From contig JAZDMK010000015.1 of NCBI GenBank assembly GCA_043800975.1, positions 1 to 27,118 of the forward strand: a DNA stretch of 27,118 nucleotides, given 5' to 3'. The notes beneath the pieces were generated by a model. It saw nothing but the letters and a program-made list of their open reading frames with translations, made no database searches and was not told the DNA's origin. Shown here in pieces: positions 1-8,896 of this stretch (its first letter is position 1; each line of letters starts with the position of its first letter). The position numbers were made by a program, and so were the translations under genes. The stretch comes from JAZDMK01 sp043800975. Lineage in GTDB: Bacteria; Bacteroidota; Bacteroidia; Bacteroidales; JAHJDW01.

Positions 1-65
1 GATTTTAGGAATGGTTGTTATGTTTTTCATTTATACAATAAAGATACAATTTTAAAGAATTAATT

Positions 66-332
66 ATGCAGCATGAATTTGATTACTTTTACATTATGAA
101 TAGTGAAAAGAATGAAAAAGACTGTTCGCAAAGGAAAATCGGACGTTATTGGACTGTGATATTAGGATTGTTGCTGGGCCTGGCCGGAGGATACATTTAC
201 TTTCTTCAGACTGGTTGCACAACCGGTGCGTGTCCTTTAAAGGCAAATCCTGTATTCCCGCTACTTTGGGGTGGTACGTTTGGAATGTTGATAGGAAGTT
301 TCTTTGTTAAGAAAAACAAATCAGATTCTTAG
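66..332 (+). CDS. DUF6132-like small membrane protein
   Basis: This 88-residue protein has a lysine-rich N-terminus. A hydrophobic segment at about residues 31-47 is followed by the cysteine-containing motif GCTTGACPL, then a second hydrophobic segment at about 65-80 and a basic tail. The pattern of two helices with a GCxxGxCP motif between them matches the DUF6132 family of small Bacteroidota membrane proteins, whose role is unknown. The two Cys residues could bind a metal or form a disulfide, but that is inference. A second in-frame ATG at 96 would give a 78-residue protein and is a real alternative. The last 12 nt overlap the 3' end of the opposite-strand MmcQ/YjbR gene. Confidence 0.72.
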   Translation: MQHEFDYFYIMNSEKNEKDCSQRKIGRYWTVILGLLLGLAGGYIYFLQTGCTTGACPLKANPVFPLLWGGTFGMLIGSFFVKKNKSDS

Positions 333-674
333 TTTTTTCGGAAGACTGTTCCAAACAAGTTCGTAAGAGTGATCAATTAGTTCACAAATTAAATTTTTAT
401 CGAGGCTGCCATCCATCATGAGTGTATTCCAATGTATTTTATTCATATGGTAACCGGGTGTGATAGCAGGAAATTGCTCGCGTAATGAAATTGCTTTTTC
501 AGGCTCACATTTTAAATTTATACTTAAATCACTGTCCAGATTGGCCAAAGCAAACATTTTTCCATGGACTTTAAAAACAAGGGTGTCATCTCCAAAAGGC
601 AAACCTTCGCTTACATAGGGTTTTGCAAGGCAATATTCACGAATTTCTTCAATATTCATAGCGGATAATTTCAT
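321..674 (-). CDS. MmcQ/YjbR family protein
   Basis: This 117-residue protein fits the small MmcQ/YjbR (CyaY-like fold) family. It begins with an IEEIREYCLAKP-type helix, continues with GLPFGDDTLVFKVHGKMFAL, then a strand carrying SINLKCEPEKA, the ITPGYHMNKIHWNTL segment, and a C-terminal LICELIDHSYELV helix. Family members are often annotated as DNA-binding, but the biochemical role is poorly defined. The order of motifs and the length are typical of the family. Translation may start at the second Met (659), since homologues usually begin close to MNIEEIREYC. It is divergent from the exported protein at 761 and overlaps its left neighbour tail to tail by 12 nt. Confidence 0.85.
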   Translation of the reverse strand: MKLSAMNIEEIREYCLAKPYVSEGLPFGDDTLVFKVHGKMFALANLDSDLSINLKCEPEKAISLREQFPAITPGYHMNKIHWNTLMMDGSLDKNLICELIDHSYELVWNSLPKKLRI

Positions 675-712
675 AACGAATATCGGAAAAATTTAAAAAA
701 CCTGCATACTTT

Positions 713-744
713 TTTAAATTATACATACATAAATAATACTTTTG
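713..744 (+). promoter_or_regulatory. Bacteroidota-type promoter for the 761 gene
   Basis: TACTTTTG at 737-744 is an exact match to the Bacteroidota -7 consensus TAnnTTTG. A T-rich stretch (713-717) lies about 19 nt upstream where the -33 element belongs. The predicted transcription start near 751 leaves a leader of about 10 nt before the ATG at 761. Confidence 0.6.
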
Positions 745-760
745 TAAAAAAATCAACAAT

Positions 761-1453
761 ATGAAAAAGATAATGATCGCTGTCTTTATGATAGCAACAG
801 CAGTTGTAGCCAATGCCCAGAATTGTTCAACTTACTTTCCTTTTACAAAAGGAACGGTTTTGACTTACACAGATTATGATGGTAAAGACAAGGAGACAGG
901 AAACCACAGTATGACTGTGAATGATGTTCTTGAAAACGCAGGATTTACTGAAGCCAAAGTAACATCTTCCAGTTATGATGCAAAATCAAAAGAAACTGCA
1001 AAAGCTGACTTAGTCATGCGCTGCAAAGCCGGTGAATTTTATATGGATATGAAAAACATGGCCTCAGGAATGCAAAACATGAAGGACATGACAATGGAAT
1101 GCACTTCGCAATATATGAGCTATCCAGCTAATTTAACCACATCCAGCACACTTCCAGATGGAGCTATGCAGATGAGGCTTTTACAGAATGGCACTCTTTT
1201 CTCAACGATTGATATGAAAATATTTAATCGTAAGGTAGTTGCTGTCGAATCAATTACTACTCCTGCGGGAACATTCAACTGCATTAAAATTACATATGAT
1301 TGTGAAATGAAAATGGAAACAATGGGCTTTCCAATGACAACAACCACAAGTGGTATCGAATGGCTTGCGCCTGGTGTGGGATCAGTTAAATCTGAATCTT
1401 ACAGTAAAAATGGTAAGAAAGCGAGCTCTTCAATTCTTGTTTCAAAGAAATAG
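761..1453 (+). CDS. exported TapB/DUF3108-like protein
   Basis: This 230-residue protein starts with a clear signal peptide (basic MKK, hydrophobic core, cleavage probably after VVANAQ near residue 20). The mature part begins NCSTYFPFTKGTVLTYTDYDGK, a 'fixed-format lipoprotein-like' start often seen in TapB/DUF3108-type periplasmic proteins of Bacteroidota. The rest alternates short beta strands and ends in a segment with GIEWLAPGVGSVKSESYSKNGK, the typical closing strand pair of that family. The function is unknown. The middle of the protein is unusually methionine-rich (residues 85-115 and 175-190). A consensus promoter precedes it and an intrinsic terminator follows directly, so it is probably a single-gene transcript. 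Confidence 0.7.
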   Translation: MKKIMIAVFMIATAVVANAQNCSTYFPFTKGTVLTYTDYDGKDKETGNHSMTVNDVLENAGFTEAKVTSSSYDAKSKETAKADLVMRCKAGEFYMDMKNMASGMQNMKDMTMECTSQYMSYPANLTTSSTLPDGAMQMRLLQNGTLFSTIDMKIFNRKVVAVESITTPAGTFNCIKITYDCEMKMETMGFPMTTTTSGIEWLAPGVGSVKSESYSKNGKKASSSILVSKK

Positions 1454-1480
1454 TATTTGAAAAATTGCTTTCTGATTAGT

Positions 1481-1514
1481 GTCTGCTGAATTAATTTTCA
1501 GCAGACATTTTTTT
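1481..1514 (+). terminator. intrinsic terminator after the 761 gene
   Basis: A perfect 10-bp stem (GTCTGCTGAA at 1481-1490 with TTCAGCAGAC at 1497-1506, loop TTAATT) is followed by A and eight T. No A-run lies on the left side, so it should act mainly on rightward transcription. Its right arm overlaps the stop codon of the leftward gene that ends at 1498. Confidence 0.85.
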
Positions 1515-3645
1515 TGATCAGAATTAATGTAAGCGCGCTCAGGCTGGGAATTGCAGAGAGTAGGGCTGCATTTGCAAACCCAAAAAGCGGAATAAGAAAC
1601 ATTGATGTAATAAGCATCCCACAGGAAAGACCAATAAGGACAGATATAGCAGAAGGTTTTTGATCGGATGATTTTGATGCAATCAGAAAAGCTCCTAGTA
1701 TCAGACCACAGGAAAGGGTGAGTATGCCCAGTGCAATGCTTCCTGTAAGAAAATCTGTTTTTCCGGATACCAGAATTTCCGGGACAAATGAAAGGAGAAG
1801 AGCCAACGAAATTGTCAATCCAAGAAAGAGGTGTTTATCGAAAGATGTTTTTTTTCTGTATTTGTTTTCTATAAAAGAACCGCACGCAATACCTGTAAAG
1901 AATAGCATCATAAAAATACCGGCGTTGTAATATAGAAACGCAAAGAGTGATTGAAAAATGGAAAGAATCACAATGATATAAGATGCTGTGGAAAAACCGG
2001 TGGCAAAAAGTGTAGTGGTTTTCGTACGAATAAACAGTCCGGGTAAAGCAATCATGAATATGACTAATAGAATGAAAAGATAATTTTGATTCTCTTGTGC
2101 GAAATGAAAATCTATAATACTGTTTTTCGAAAACGGAACCAAAACTGAATTGGGAAGAACATCTGCATCGATTGATTTTTCAAAAAAACTAGATTTATTC
2201 GTCACAGCTGAATCATTGATGTAAAAATGATTCACGTAAATATTTTCCAGCCCTCTTTCATCTGAATGCTTTGCAATTTGGTAGGATAACGGGACCTCTG
2301 AAGCAAGAAGGAAAATTCTTTCACCCGGAATAATGATTGTGTTTGAGAAATTTTGTTTCAGTGCTTTCCAAACCGATGCAAGAAATTGCTGGTTGTTCTG
2401 TGTATTACCGGAATTTAGTGAAAGTGAGTAAACGCCCTTTTCATTTAAATTATGCTTTATGGTTTTAAAAAACTCAATCGTAAAAAAGCGGTTCAATAAA
2501 GTGTTTTGCGGATCAGGAAGATTCTGAATAATAACGTCAAATTGTTTTTTGTTGTTTTGAGAGAAATGATCCGGAGAATCTGTTACAATATCAATCCGGC
2601 TATTGCTGCTGAAAAATGAATATAGGCCTTTGGTTTTTTCAATAGAAGAAAAGTTTTTAAAACTCTCGGAAGTGCTGATTTCTGCACCTGTAAAAAAGGA
2701 ACTGAAAGGAAGAAGTACTATTCGTTCCGGTTTGTATTTTAAAATTTCTTCAAGATAGCCGGAAAAACTTCCTGAAAAAAATAGGATTTTCTTAGCTTCC
2801 TTATTTTGAAGCATTGGAAAGTGGATACATTCCTCGGTATACCGAATGTCTGGATTGATAGAAATCAGATTTTTATTTTCGTATAATTTTAATTCTCCAC
2901 CTGAGTCGGTAACGGCAAAATTACCCTGTGAAGTTTCCCGGAATGCAATCAGATTTTGATTCGGATAATTTAGTTTTTGGGTGAAAAAATCTGCCGGGTA
3001 AAATAAAAATGCAAAGGAAATAATTGGAATTACTGTGATGAAACCAAAAACGATTAATTTTCTTTTCAGTGGATACACAGAATAAACTGCGTAAAGCATG
3101 GACACAAAAAGTGAGAAGAATTGAATCGTTGAGTGATGAAAGGTTCGATTCAGAAAAAGACTGAAAAGGGCAGCTCCTGCAATTCCTCCCAGTATAATTT
3201 GCATGAAAGAATAATTGGAACTCTCAGATTTTCTTTTTGAAATTTTTTTAAAAGATGCAAATAGAAACCCGCTATAAAAACTAAAAGGGAGTATGCAAAG
3301 AGCTATTATTAGAATATTGTTAAGTAACAAAGTTTGCCCGGTTTCATTTCCTGATAATATCGACAATAGCCGAATTGCGAAAAAGGAGATTGTAGAAATT
3401 AATGAAAAAAGAATAAAGGATACGACTGTAAAATTTGTTTTTTGATGGAATGAAAAATTTAATTTAGCGATGAGAAGTCCTGGTATTGTTAATAAAAGTG
3501 ATAATGCAAAAGTGATCCCGATAAAAATTTCATTTCCATAAGATAAAGAAAAGGATTCGCGGATAATCACGGACAAATTAATGCACACCAGTATTCCCAA
3601 TATAAAGAGTGGGGAAGTAATCTGTATGAAGAATCTGCGTAACAC
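1498..3645 (-). CDS. polytopic membrane protein with degenerate spermidine-synthase-like domain
   Basis: This 715-residue protein has three parts: about six hydrophobic segments (residues 10-220), a soluble domain (about 230-450), and a second set of about six hydrophobic segments (520-712). The soluble domain follows the layout of spermidine/spermine-synthase folds fused to membrane segments: an IHFPMLQ strand, a glycine loop, then NLPDPQNTLLNRFFTIEFF. Key residues look eroded. The usual glycine-rich SAM-binding loop (GGGxG type) reads GSFSG at 292-296, the acidic residue after the next strand is missing (VLLPFSS), and the DVIIxD catalytic region reads DVIIQNLPDP (370-379). A non-catalytic or altered role is therefore inferred. 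The start is GTG. The gene lies 21 nt downstream of the hybrid kinase on the same strand, so the two are probably co-transcribed. Confidence 0.7.
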   Translation of the reverse strand: MLRRFFIQITSPLFILGILVCINLSVIIRESFSLSYGNEIFIGITFALSLLLTIPGLLIAKLNFSFHQKTNFTVVSFILFSLISTISFFAIRLLSILSGNETGQTLLLNNILIIALCILPFSFYSGFLFASFKKISKRKSESSNYSFMQIILGGIAGAALFSLFLNRTFHHSTIQFFSLFVSMLYAVYSVYPLKRKLIVFGFITVIPIISFAFLFYPADFFTQKLNYPNQNLIAFRETSQGNFAVTDSGGELKLYENKNLISINPDIRYTEECIHFPMLQNKEAKKILFFSGSFSGYLEEILKYKPERIVLLPFSSFFTGAEISTSESFKNFSSIEKTKGLYSFFSSNSRIDIVTDSPDHFSQNNKKQFDVIIQNLPDPQNTLLNRFFTIEFFKTIKHNLNEKGVYSLSLNSGNTQNNQQFLASVWKALKQNFSNTIIIPGERIFLLASEVPLSYQIAKHSDERGLENIYVNHFYINDSAVTNKSSFFEKSIDADVLPNSVLVPFSKNSIIDFHFAQENQNYLFILLVIFMIALPGLFIRTKTTTLFATGFSTASYIIVILSIFQSLFAFLYYNAGIFMMLFFTGIACGSFIENKYRKKTSFDKHLFLGLTISLALLLSFVPEILVSGKTDFLTGSIALGILTLSCGLILGAFLIASKSSDQKPSAISVLIGLSCGMLITSMFLIPLFGFANAALLSAIPSLSALTLILIKKNVC

Positions 3646-3666
3646 AATAAATATTTTCAGAAACGA

Positions 3667-6411
3667 TTATGTGTTTATTGCTTTTTCAAGGTCATCCAAT
3701 TTGAAAGGTTTACTGATGTATGCATCCATTCCTGCCTGAAAGCATTGTTCCATATCCTCTTTCATGGCATGCGCAGTCATTGCAATAATTTTAGCCGGCT
3801 TTAATTGCGAATTGTTTCTTTCAATTTCCCGAATTCTTTTGGTGGCTTCGTATCCGTCCATCTCGGGCATTTGAACATCCATTAAAATAAGATCGTAAAT
3901 TTTTTCAGTAAATTTTTCAACGGCAATCAGTCCATTTTCAGCAATATCTGCGTGGTATCCCAATTTCTCAAGGCTAAACATAGCCACTTTCTGATTGATT
4001 AAATTATCTTCTACCAGTAAAACAGATAATATGGGTTTGTTCAAAAGAGATCCTGCATTTTTTATCATTTCAGATTTCTCACCATCGGAAACCGCGTGAC
4101 CAAACCTTGCGTTAAACCAAAATTCAGAGCCTTTTCCGGGTTCACTAATAAGGCCAATTTCACCATCCATTCGTTCAGCAAGCATTTTAGATATAACAAG
4201 CCCGAGCCCTGTGCCACCATGTTTGCGTGTCATAGACGTATCCAGTTGCGAAAAAGTGTGAAATAATTTGCATTTGTTTTCTTCTGCAATTCCAACGCCT
4301 GTGTCAATAATGCTGAAATGAAGGAAAACACTTTGATCATCCGCATTCAATAAACTGGCAATAATGCGAACACTCCCTTTTTCAGTAAATTTAACTGCAT
4401 TCCCGATTAGATTTATCAGAATTTGAGAAAGTCGTACACGGTCGCCATTTATGTTTCTTGGAACGCCCGGTTTTATCTCACAGGTTATTTCTAAATTTCT
4501 CTCTTTGACTGACTGAGCGTGAAGCCGAACAATACTATGCAGGAAAGTATGTAAATCAAAATCGCGATTTTCTAAAGATAATTGTCCGGATTCAATTTTT
4601 GAAAAATCAAGAATATCGTTAACAATCGTTAATAAATTGTTTGTCGAATTTACTATGATACCAAGATATTCCTGTTGTGACTCCGTTAATTCGGTGTGTT
4701 TTAAAACATCAATCATTCCAATGATTCCGTTCATAGGAGTACGGATTTCATGGCTCATGTTTGCAAGAAAAATTGTTTTTGCTTTTGAAGCTGCTTCCGC
4801 ATCCTCTTTCGCTTTGCTTAGTTCAATGTTTGTTTTTTCCAGCACTGCCCGTTGGTTAATAATATCCTCATGCTGAATTTTTAAAATTTCGCTGGCCCTG
4901 CGGTTACGGATCATGTTGATATAAAGCAGAATGACAAGTAAACTGATCAGCGCCAGAACAGCAATAAAAATGTAAGTGTAAATGCGCTGTTGTTTTAATT
5001 CATCTTCCTGCATTGTGCTCTTCTGGCGGAAATACTCTATGTCCTGTTCTTTCTGATTTGTTTTGTATTTCGTTTCAATTTCTGCAATCTGTTTGTTTTT
5101 GATAGAATTGTAAAGGCTGTCTTTATAAAATGCATACAACCTGAAATTTCTTAAAGCGTTTTTATAGTCGCCTCTTTTCGAATAAACATCAGCAATGCGG
5201 GCATAGTTGTCAGCAATTTTCTGAAGATTTTTATGAAGTATGGCAAGCTGAAGGCTAAGGTTGTAATAGTTTACAGCCAGATCCATGTTCTTCATCAGCA
5301 AATGAACGTCTCCAAGAGTTTGTAGAACATCAATATTATTCTGATTGTTTTTTAATCGTTGATTAATGTTCAATGCATTTTGAAGAAACTCCGCAGCTTT
5401 TGGAAAATCACCCCTTAGTTTATAAAGCAATCCAATATCATAATACAAAATACCAACGCCTTCATAATCGTTTAATCTGTTTTTTATTTGCAGCGAGAGA
5501 GTATAATATTCTAATGATTTATCAAATTGTTTTAAGTCAGCATAGGTGTTTCCCATATATAGGTATACAATTGAAATACCCTGTTGATCCCGGATTTCTT
5601 CTTTAAGAGTCAGCGAGCGACTAAAGTAATTCAGCGCTAATTTGTAGTCTTTACGGGCTTTGTATATATTCCCTATGTTAAGTAGTGAAATGGAAATGCC
5701 TTCTTTATCCCGAACTTCCTGCTTAAGCGTCAGAGCTTTTTCATAATTTACTAAAGCACGATCATAATCCGCAAGGCTTTCCCAGATATTTCCAATGTTG
5801 TTATAACTAATCGCTTGTCCATATTTGTCACCGGTTTTAATTTTTAAAGCAAGTGCTTTTTCGTAATAAATCAAAGCAGAATCTGTTTTGCCCCATTTGT
5901 TATAAACTTCCCCAAGATTATTAAACAGGATCGAAGTGCCCAGTTTGTCTTCGACCTTTTGTTTTAATACAAGTGCCTTTTGGTAATACTCAACTGCACT
6001 GCCATATTCTGCGTTTTCCAAATACAAATTTCCAATAGAAATAAGAGAAATACTTGCTCCGATCTGATCATTAATGCTTAGCCGCAATTCGGCAGACATC
6101 TTATAAGATGCAACAGCGTTGATGTTGCCGCCTGTTCTTTCATAAAAATCCCCGAGATTACTCAGTATTTTTACTTCAGCTCTGGTATCACGTTTCTGCT
6201 GCGAAAGTTTTAGTGCTTCCGATAAATATTGAATACTGATATTGGGTTGAGTGTTGCTGTATTCATCGGCCAGAAGACTCAGAACAATAATTTTTTCTGT
6301 GCCATTACTGATGCGAAGTTTGTTCTTTAAACTATCAATACGGGTGCTGTCGTTGACGGGAGGAGCAACGGAACCTACACTAAGAAATAAAACCAGCAGT
6401 AATGAGTACAT
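3667..6411 (-). CDS. TPR-containing hybrid sensor histidine kinase
   Basis: This 914-residue protein has a short N-terminal signal or anchor (MYSLLLVLFLSVGS). About eight tandem tetratricopeptide repeats follow at residues 60-430, recognisable by repeated NIGNIY/ALxYYEKALxLK units. A coiled linker leads to one transmembrane helix at about 478-499 and a second coiled coil. The HisKA domain has phospho-acceptor His554 in SHEIRTP. The HATPase domain has N-box Asn671, DTGVGI (703-708) and GTGLGL (733-738). The C-terminal receiver has acidic pocket E801/D802, phospho-acceptor Asp845 in LMDVQMPEMDG, and Lys901 in KPF. All catalytic motifs are intact. No DNA-binding or HPt domain follows, so phosphate must be passed to, or the output executed by, another protein. 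The TPR block is presumably periplasmic and senses a protein or peptide ligand (inference). The gene leads an operon with the downstream membrane protein. Confidence 0.95.
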   Translation of the reverse strand: MYSLLLVLFLSVGSVAPPVNDSTRIDSLKNKLRISNGTEKIIVLSLLADEYSNTQPNISIQYLSEALKLSQQKRDTRAEVKILSNLGDFYERTGGNINAVASYKMSAELRLSINDQIGASISLISIGNLYLENAEYGSAVEYYQKALVLKQKVEDKLGTSILFNNLGEVYNKWGKTDSALIYYEKALALKIKTGDKYGQAISYNNIGNIWESLADYDRALVNYEKALTLKQEVRDKEGISISLLNIGNIYKARKDYKLALNYFSRSLTLKEEIRDQQGISIVYLYMGNTYADLKQFDKSLEYYTLSLQIKNRLNDYEGVGILYYDIGLLYKLRGDFPKAAEFLQNALNINQRLKNNQNNIDVLQTLGDVHLLMKNMDLAVNYYNLSLQLAILHKNLQKIADNYARIADVYSKRGDYKNALRNFRLYAFYKDSLYNSIKNKQIAEIETKYKTNQKEQDIEYFRQKSTMQEDELKQQRIYTYIFIAVLALISLLVILLYINMIRNRRASEILKIQHEDIINQRAVLEKTNIELSKAKEDAEAASKAKTIFLANMSHEIRTPMNGIIGMIDVLKHTELTESQQEYLGIIVNSTNNLLTIVNDILDFSKIESGQLSLENRDFDLHTFLHSIVRLHAQSVKERNLEITCEIKPGVPRNINGDRVRLSQILINLIGNAVKFTEKGSVRIIASLLNADDQSVFLHFSIIDTGVGIAEENKCKLFHTFSQLDTSMTRKHGGTGLGLVISKMLAERMDGEIGLISEPGKGSEFWFNARFGHAVSDGEKSEMIKNAGSLLNKPILSVLLVEDNLINQKVAMFSLEKLGYHADIAENGLIAVEKFTEKIYDLILMDVQMPEMDGYEATKRIREIERNNSQLKPAKIIAMTAHAMKEDMEQCFQAGMDAYISKPFKLDDLEKAINT

Positions 6412-6428
6412 TTCAAATCTATGTCTTG

Positions 6429-6458
6429 TTGCAAAGATAAAATGTTTTTATACTTTTA
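6429..6458 (+). promoter_or_regulatory. likely promoter of the VWA gene
   Basis: TTG at 6429-6431 is followed after 19 nt by TACTTTTA (6451-6458), one mismatch from TAnnTTTG. The predicted start near 6465 gives a leader of about 25 nt before the ATG at 6491. Confidence 0.45.
6432..6439 (-). promoter_or_regulatory. -7 element of the kinase promoter
   Basis: Read on the minus strand, 6439-6432 is TATCTTTG, an exact TAnnTTTG -7 match. It lies about 20 nt upstream of the kinase ATG (6411). The -33 region is only T-rich. It sits directly next to the -33 element of the divergent VWA gene promoter. Confidence 0.55.
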
Positions 6459-6490
6459 TCCCTTAAAAATCGTTTATTGATAAACTACGT

Positions 6491-8788
6491 ATGAAAAAAA
6501 TAATTCTTTTTCTGATCTCTATCTTTCTGCTGAACGTTTTATGTTTTTCGCAGGCGGATTTTAAATACACAGTTACAGTTAAAGGGAAGAACGGATATAC
6601 GCTTCCCGATGTTAAAGTCTGGCTTACCGATAAAATTAAAGGTAAAACAATCACACAAAGAACCAACAGTGCTGGCGTTGCGGTTTTCAAACTGGGGGAA
6701 GGTTATTGGACGCTTAATCTTCCGGGCCTTGCCAATTATAAGGAATTTGAAATATCAGAAAATGAAAAAGGAGAAGGAGATGTTTCCCTTACTTATGATC
6801 TTGCAACCATAAAATCGGAAGCCGCTTTTCTGGAGCAAAGAAACAGAACTACATTCACTTCCGAAGACCAGACTTTGGTGAAAGCATCCCAACCCGGAAA
6901 GGGAATGTGTATTGTTGATGTTAAACTAAGTGATGCCCTTAAAAATCCCTTGTATGGAATTTCAGTGTCGCTTGTCAGTGTTAAGCAAGCGAAGATGTTT
7001 AATTCAAAAACATTGAAAACAGGTGTCGCACGTTTTCTGGTACCCATTGGAGAAAATTATGCTGTGGATGTAGATGGAGTTAAGAATTTTTCTTTTTCCG
7101 GGGATTTGAAATTTGAAGGAATAGTTACACTGACATTACCGTATGAGCCAACTACAATTAAAGAAACGGTCAGAAATGATACCATAAGACAGATAATTCC
7201 TGTTGATGCCAAAGCTACATCAGCAAGAGTTTTTCAGGAAATTAATGTTACAGATGCATCCGGAAATCCTTTGCAGAATGAATGGGTATATGTTCAGCAG
7301 ATTGTAGGAAATAAAGTGTATGAAGCCCGCACCGGTAAAGATGGAAAGGCAATATTTTTATTGCCCCGCGGAGAAAAATATATGTTGCATTTCGAATTCC
7401 AGCGTGATGTAGATGTTTTGAATTTTATCACTACTAAAGGAAGAGCGCATGCACAGATGAGTCTTTCATACCGGCCTGATCCGCGCCTTCAGCATCCTGA
7501 AAAATTTATTCCCAAACCCGAAGAGGTTTTTTTGGAGGAGTTTCAAACATTCATTACAAAACAATTGCCTGATCCCGGTTTTAAAAAGCTTGGGCTTACG
7601 GTTCAGTGGGGAAATGGTAAGGTGAATGAAAGTTCTAAAGAAGCCGTTTTAAAAATTGGGATTGCAGGTGCAACACAAGATGTGGTTTTTAAAAATGTTC
7701 CGAATATTGACGTTGCTTTTGTCCTCGACCGAAGCGGATCGATGGCAGGATACGATCGTATTGAAGCTTTAAAAAAATCGATGGTAAAGTTTGCTGATAA
7801 GCTTCGCCCAGAAGATTTTGTTGCGCTGGTTACATTCAATGGGGAGGCATTCCTTGATATGCCGTTGAAAGCGAAAGGCAATGGCGAGCAATTAAAAAAA
7901 TACATCAGTGAAATAGAACCCGATGGGTTTACCGATATTTTCAAAGCCCTTGTTATCGGGTATGAGCAATTGCTTACCAGTCCTAATAAAGAGCGTGTGC
8001 ATCAAGTGATACTGCTGAGTGACGGATATGACGGTTCAGAAACAAAAACACTATTGGATAAATCAAAAGAATACAATCAAAAAGGATTGAGAATATCTGC
8101 CATAGGAGTAGGACAGGATTATAATTATTCCTTATTGACATTATTAGCGGGCGAAAGCGGTGGTGTAGTTGAATTTGCGCCAACAGCGAATGATATGGAT
8201 GGTGCTTTTGAAAAACAGCTTTCAAATGTTATGTTTCCGATTGCTTCTTCTGCAAAGCTGGATATCATTTTTAACGAAAAAATTAAATTCGATAAAATTT
8301 ACGGACTTCCTTTAAAATCAAAAATGAATGACCGGGCTACCCTTGATGTCGGGCCCTTATACAGAGGTTGTAACGTAGTTGCCATTGCAAGTTTTCAGTT
8401 AAATAAACCTGCCCAGGGAATTGAAAATATGCCTGTCATTCTGGAATTATCCTATCAGGATTTGCAATCAGGAACTCGTGAAAAAATAACTGAAAAAGCC
8501 TTTCTAACCTGGGAACCCGGAACAGGTAAGCTCGCCCTGATTTTGGAACAGGAGCAAAAAAAACTATATGCAATTGCGATCATCAATCAGTCGATTAAAG
8601 TAATGGCGGAAGCATTTGCTGCAGGAAGCTTAAAAGAGGCATCTCTGGCTGTTGCTAGTGCGGAGAGACAAGTAAAAGAATTATTTCCTGATGCGTCAGA
8701 TAAGGATGTGCAAAAACTCGTTGCACAAATTACTTTATATGCAAAAGCAATTGAGAATTTTCAACGCAATCAAAACAAGAAAAAGTAA
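6491..8788 (+). CDS. exported VWA-domain protein with three N-terminal beta-sandwich repeats
   Basis: This 765-residue protein begins with a signal peptide (cleavage probably after CFSQ at residue 21). Three related beta-rich modules follow at about 22-105, 138-220 and 247-330. Each has the pattern 'strand, xxNPLxxxxVxV, TxxxGxAxFxLPxGExYxL', resembling carboxypeptidase-regulatory or CNA-B-type sandwiches. A von Willebrand factor A domain spans about 405-580 with a complete MIDAS metal site: D413-x-S415-x-S417, Thr481 (GFTD) and Asp511 (LLSDG). Residues 600-690 form more beta structure and the last ~75 are helical and charged. The VWA part resembles calcium-channel-like or inter-alpha-inhibitor-type extracellular VWA proteins that bind partners through a divalent metal. 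No T9SS tail or lipobox is visible, so a periplasmic location is the simplest guess. It is divergent from the kinase gene. Confidence 0.88.
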   Translation: MKKIILFLISIFLLNVLCFSQADFKYTVTVKGKNGYTLPDVKVWLTDKIKGKTITQRTNSAGVAVFKLGEGYWTLNLPGLANYKEFEISENEKGEGDVSLTYDLATIKSEAAFLEQRNRTTFTSEDQTLVKASQPGKGMCIVDVKLSDALKNPLYGISVSLVSVKQAKMFNSKTLKTGVARFLVPIGENYAVDVDGVKNFSFSGDLKFEGIVTLTLPYEPTTIKETVRNDTIRQIIPVDAKATSARVFQEINVTDASGNPLQNEWVYVQQIVGNKVYEARTGKDGKAIFLLPRGEKYMLHFEFQRDVDVLNFITTKGRAHAQMSLSYRPDPRLQHPEKFIPKPEEVFLEEFQTFITKQLPDPGFKKLGLTVQWGNGKVNESSKEAVLKIGIAGATQDVVFKNVPNIDVAFVLDRSGSMAGYDRIEALKKSMVKFADKLRPEDFVALVTFNGEAFLDMPLKAKGNGEQLKKYISEIEPDGFTDIFKALVIGYEQLLTSPNKERVHQVILLSDGYDGSETKTLLDKSKEYNQKGLRISAIGVGQDYNYSLLTLLAGESGGVVEFAPTANDMDGAFEKQLSNVMFPIASSAKLDIIFNEKIKFDKIYGLPLKSKMNDRATLDVGPLYRGCNVVAIASFQLNKPAQGIENMPVILELSYQDLQSGTREKITEKAFLTWEPGTGKLALILEQEQKKLYAIAIINQSIKVMAEAFAAGSLKEASLAVASAERQVKELFPDASDKDVQKLVAQITLYAKAIENFQRNQNKKK

Positions 8789-8852
8789 GTTTTAAAGAAA
8801 AAGTGCAATTTGATTTATTAATGTTGAGCAAAGGTGTCAGTAATACAATCTC

Positions 8853-8881
8853 TTTGTCTTTATTAAAAAAACGTATCTTTG
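8853..8881 (+). promoter_or_regulatory. promoter of the DUF4290-murA operon
   Basis: TTTG at 8853-8856 and TATCTTTG at 8874-8881 (exact TAnnTTTG) are separated by 17 nt. The predicted transcript start near 8888 lies just upstream of ATG 8897. This excludes the in-frame TTG at 8879 as a start, because it is inside the -7 element. Confidence 0.75.
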
Positions 8882-8896
8882 CAACTTAATAAAACA

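Noticed and set aside
1..65. Possible end of an upstream gene or a promoter at the left edge
   Set aside because: No reading frame or consensus element of useful quality is visible in these few bases.
84..91. TACTTTTA near ATG 96 as a promoter for the DUF6132 gene
   Set aside because: It lies too close to the ATG for a transcript starting about 7 nt downstream to include that start codon.
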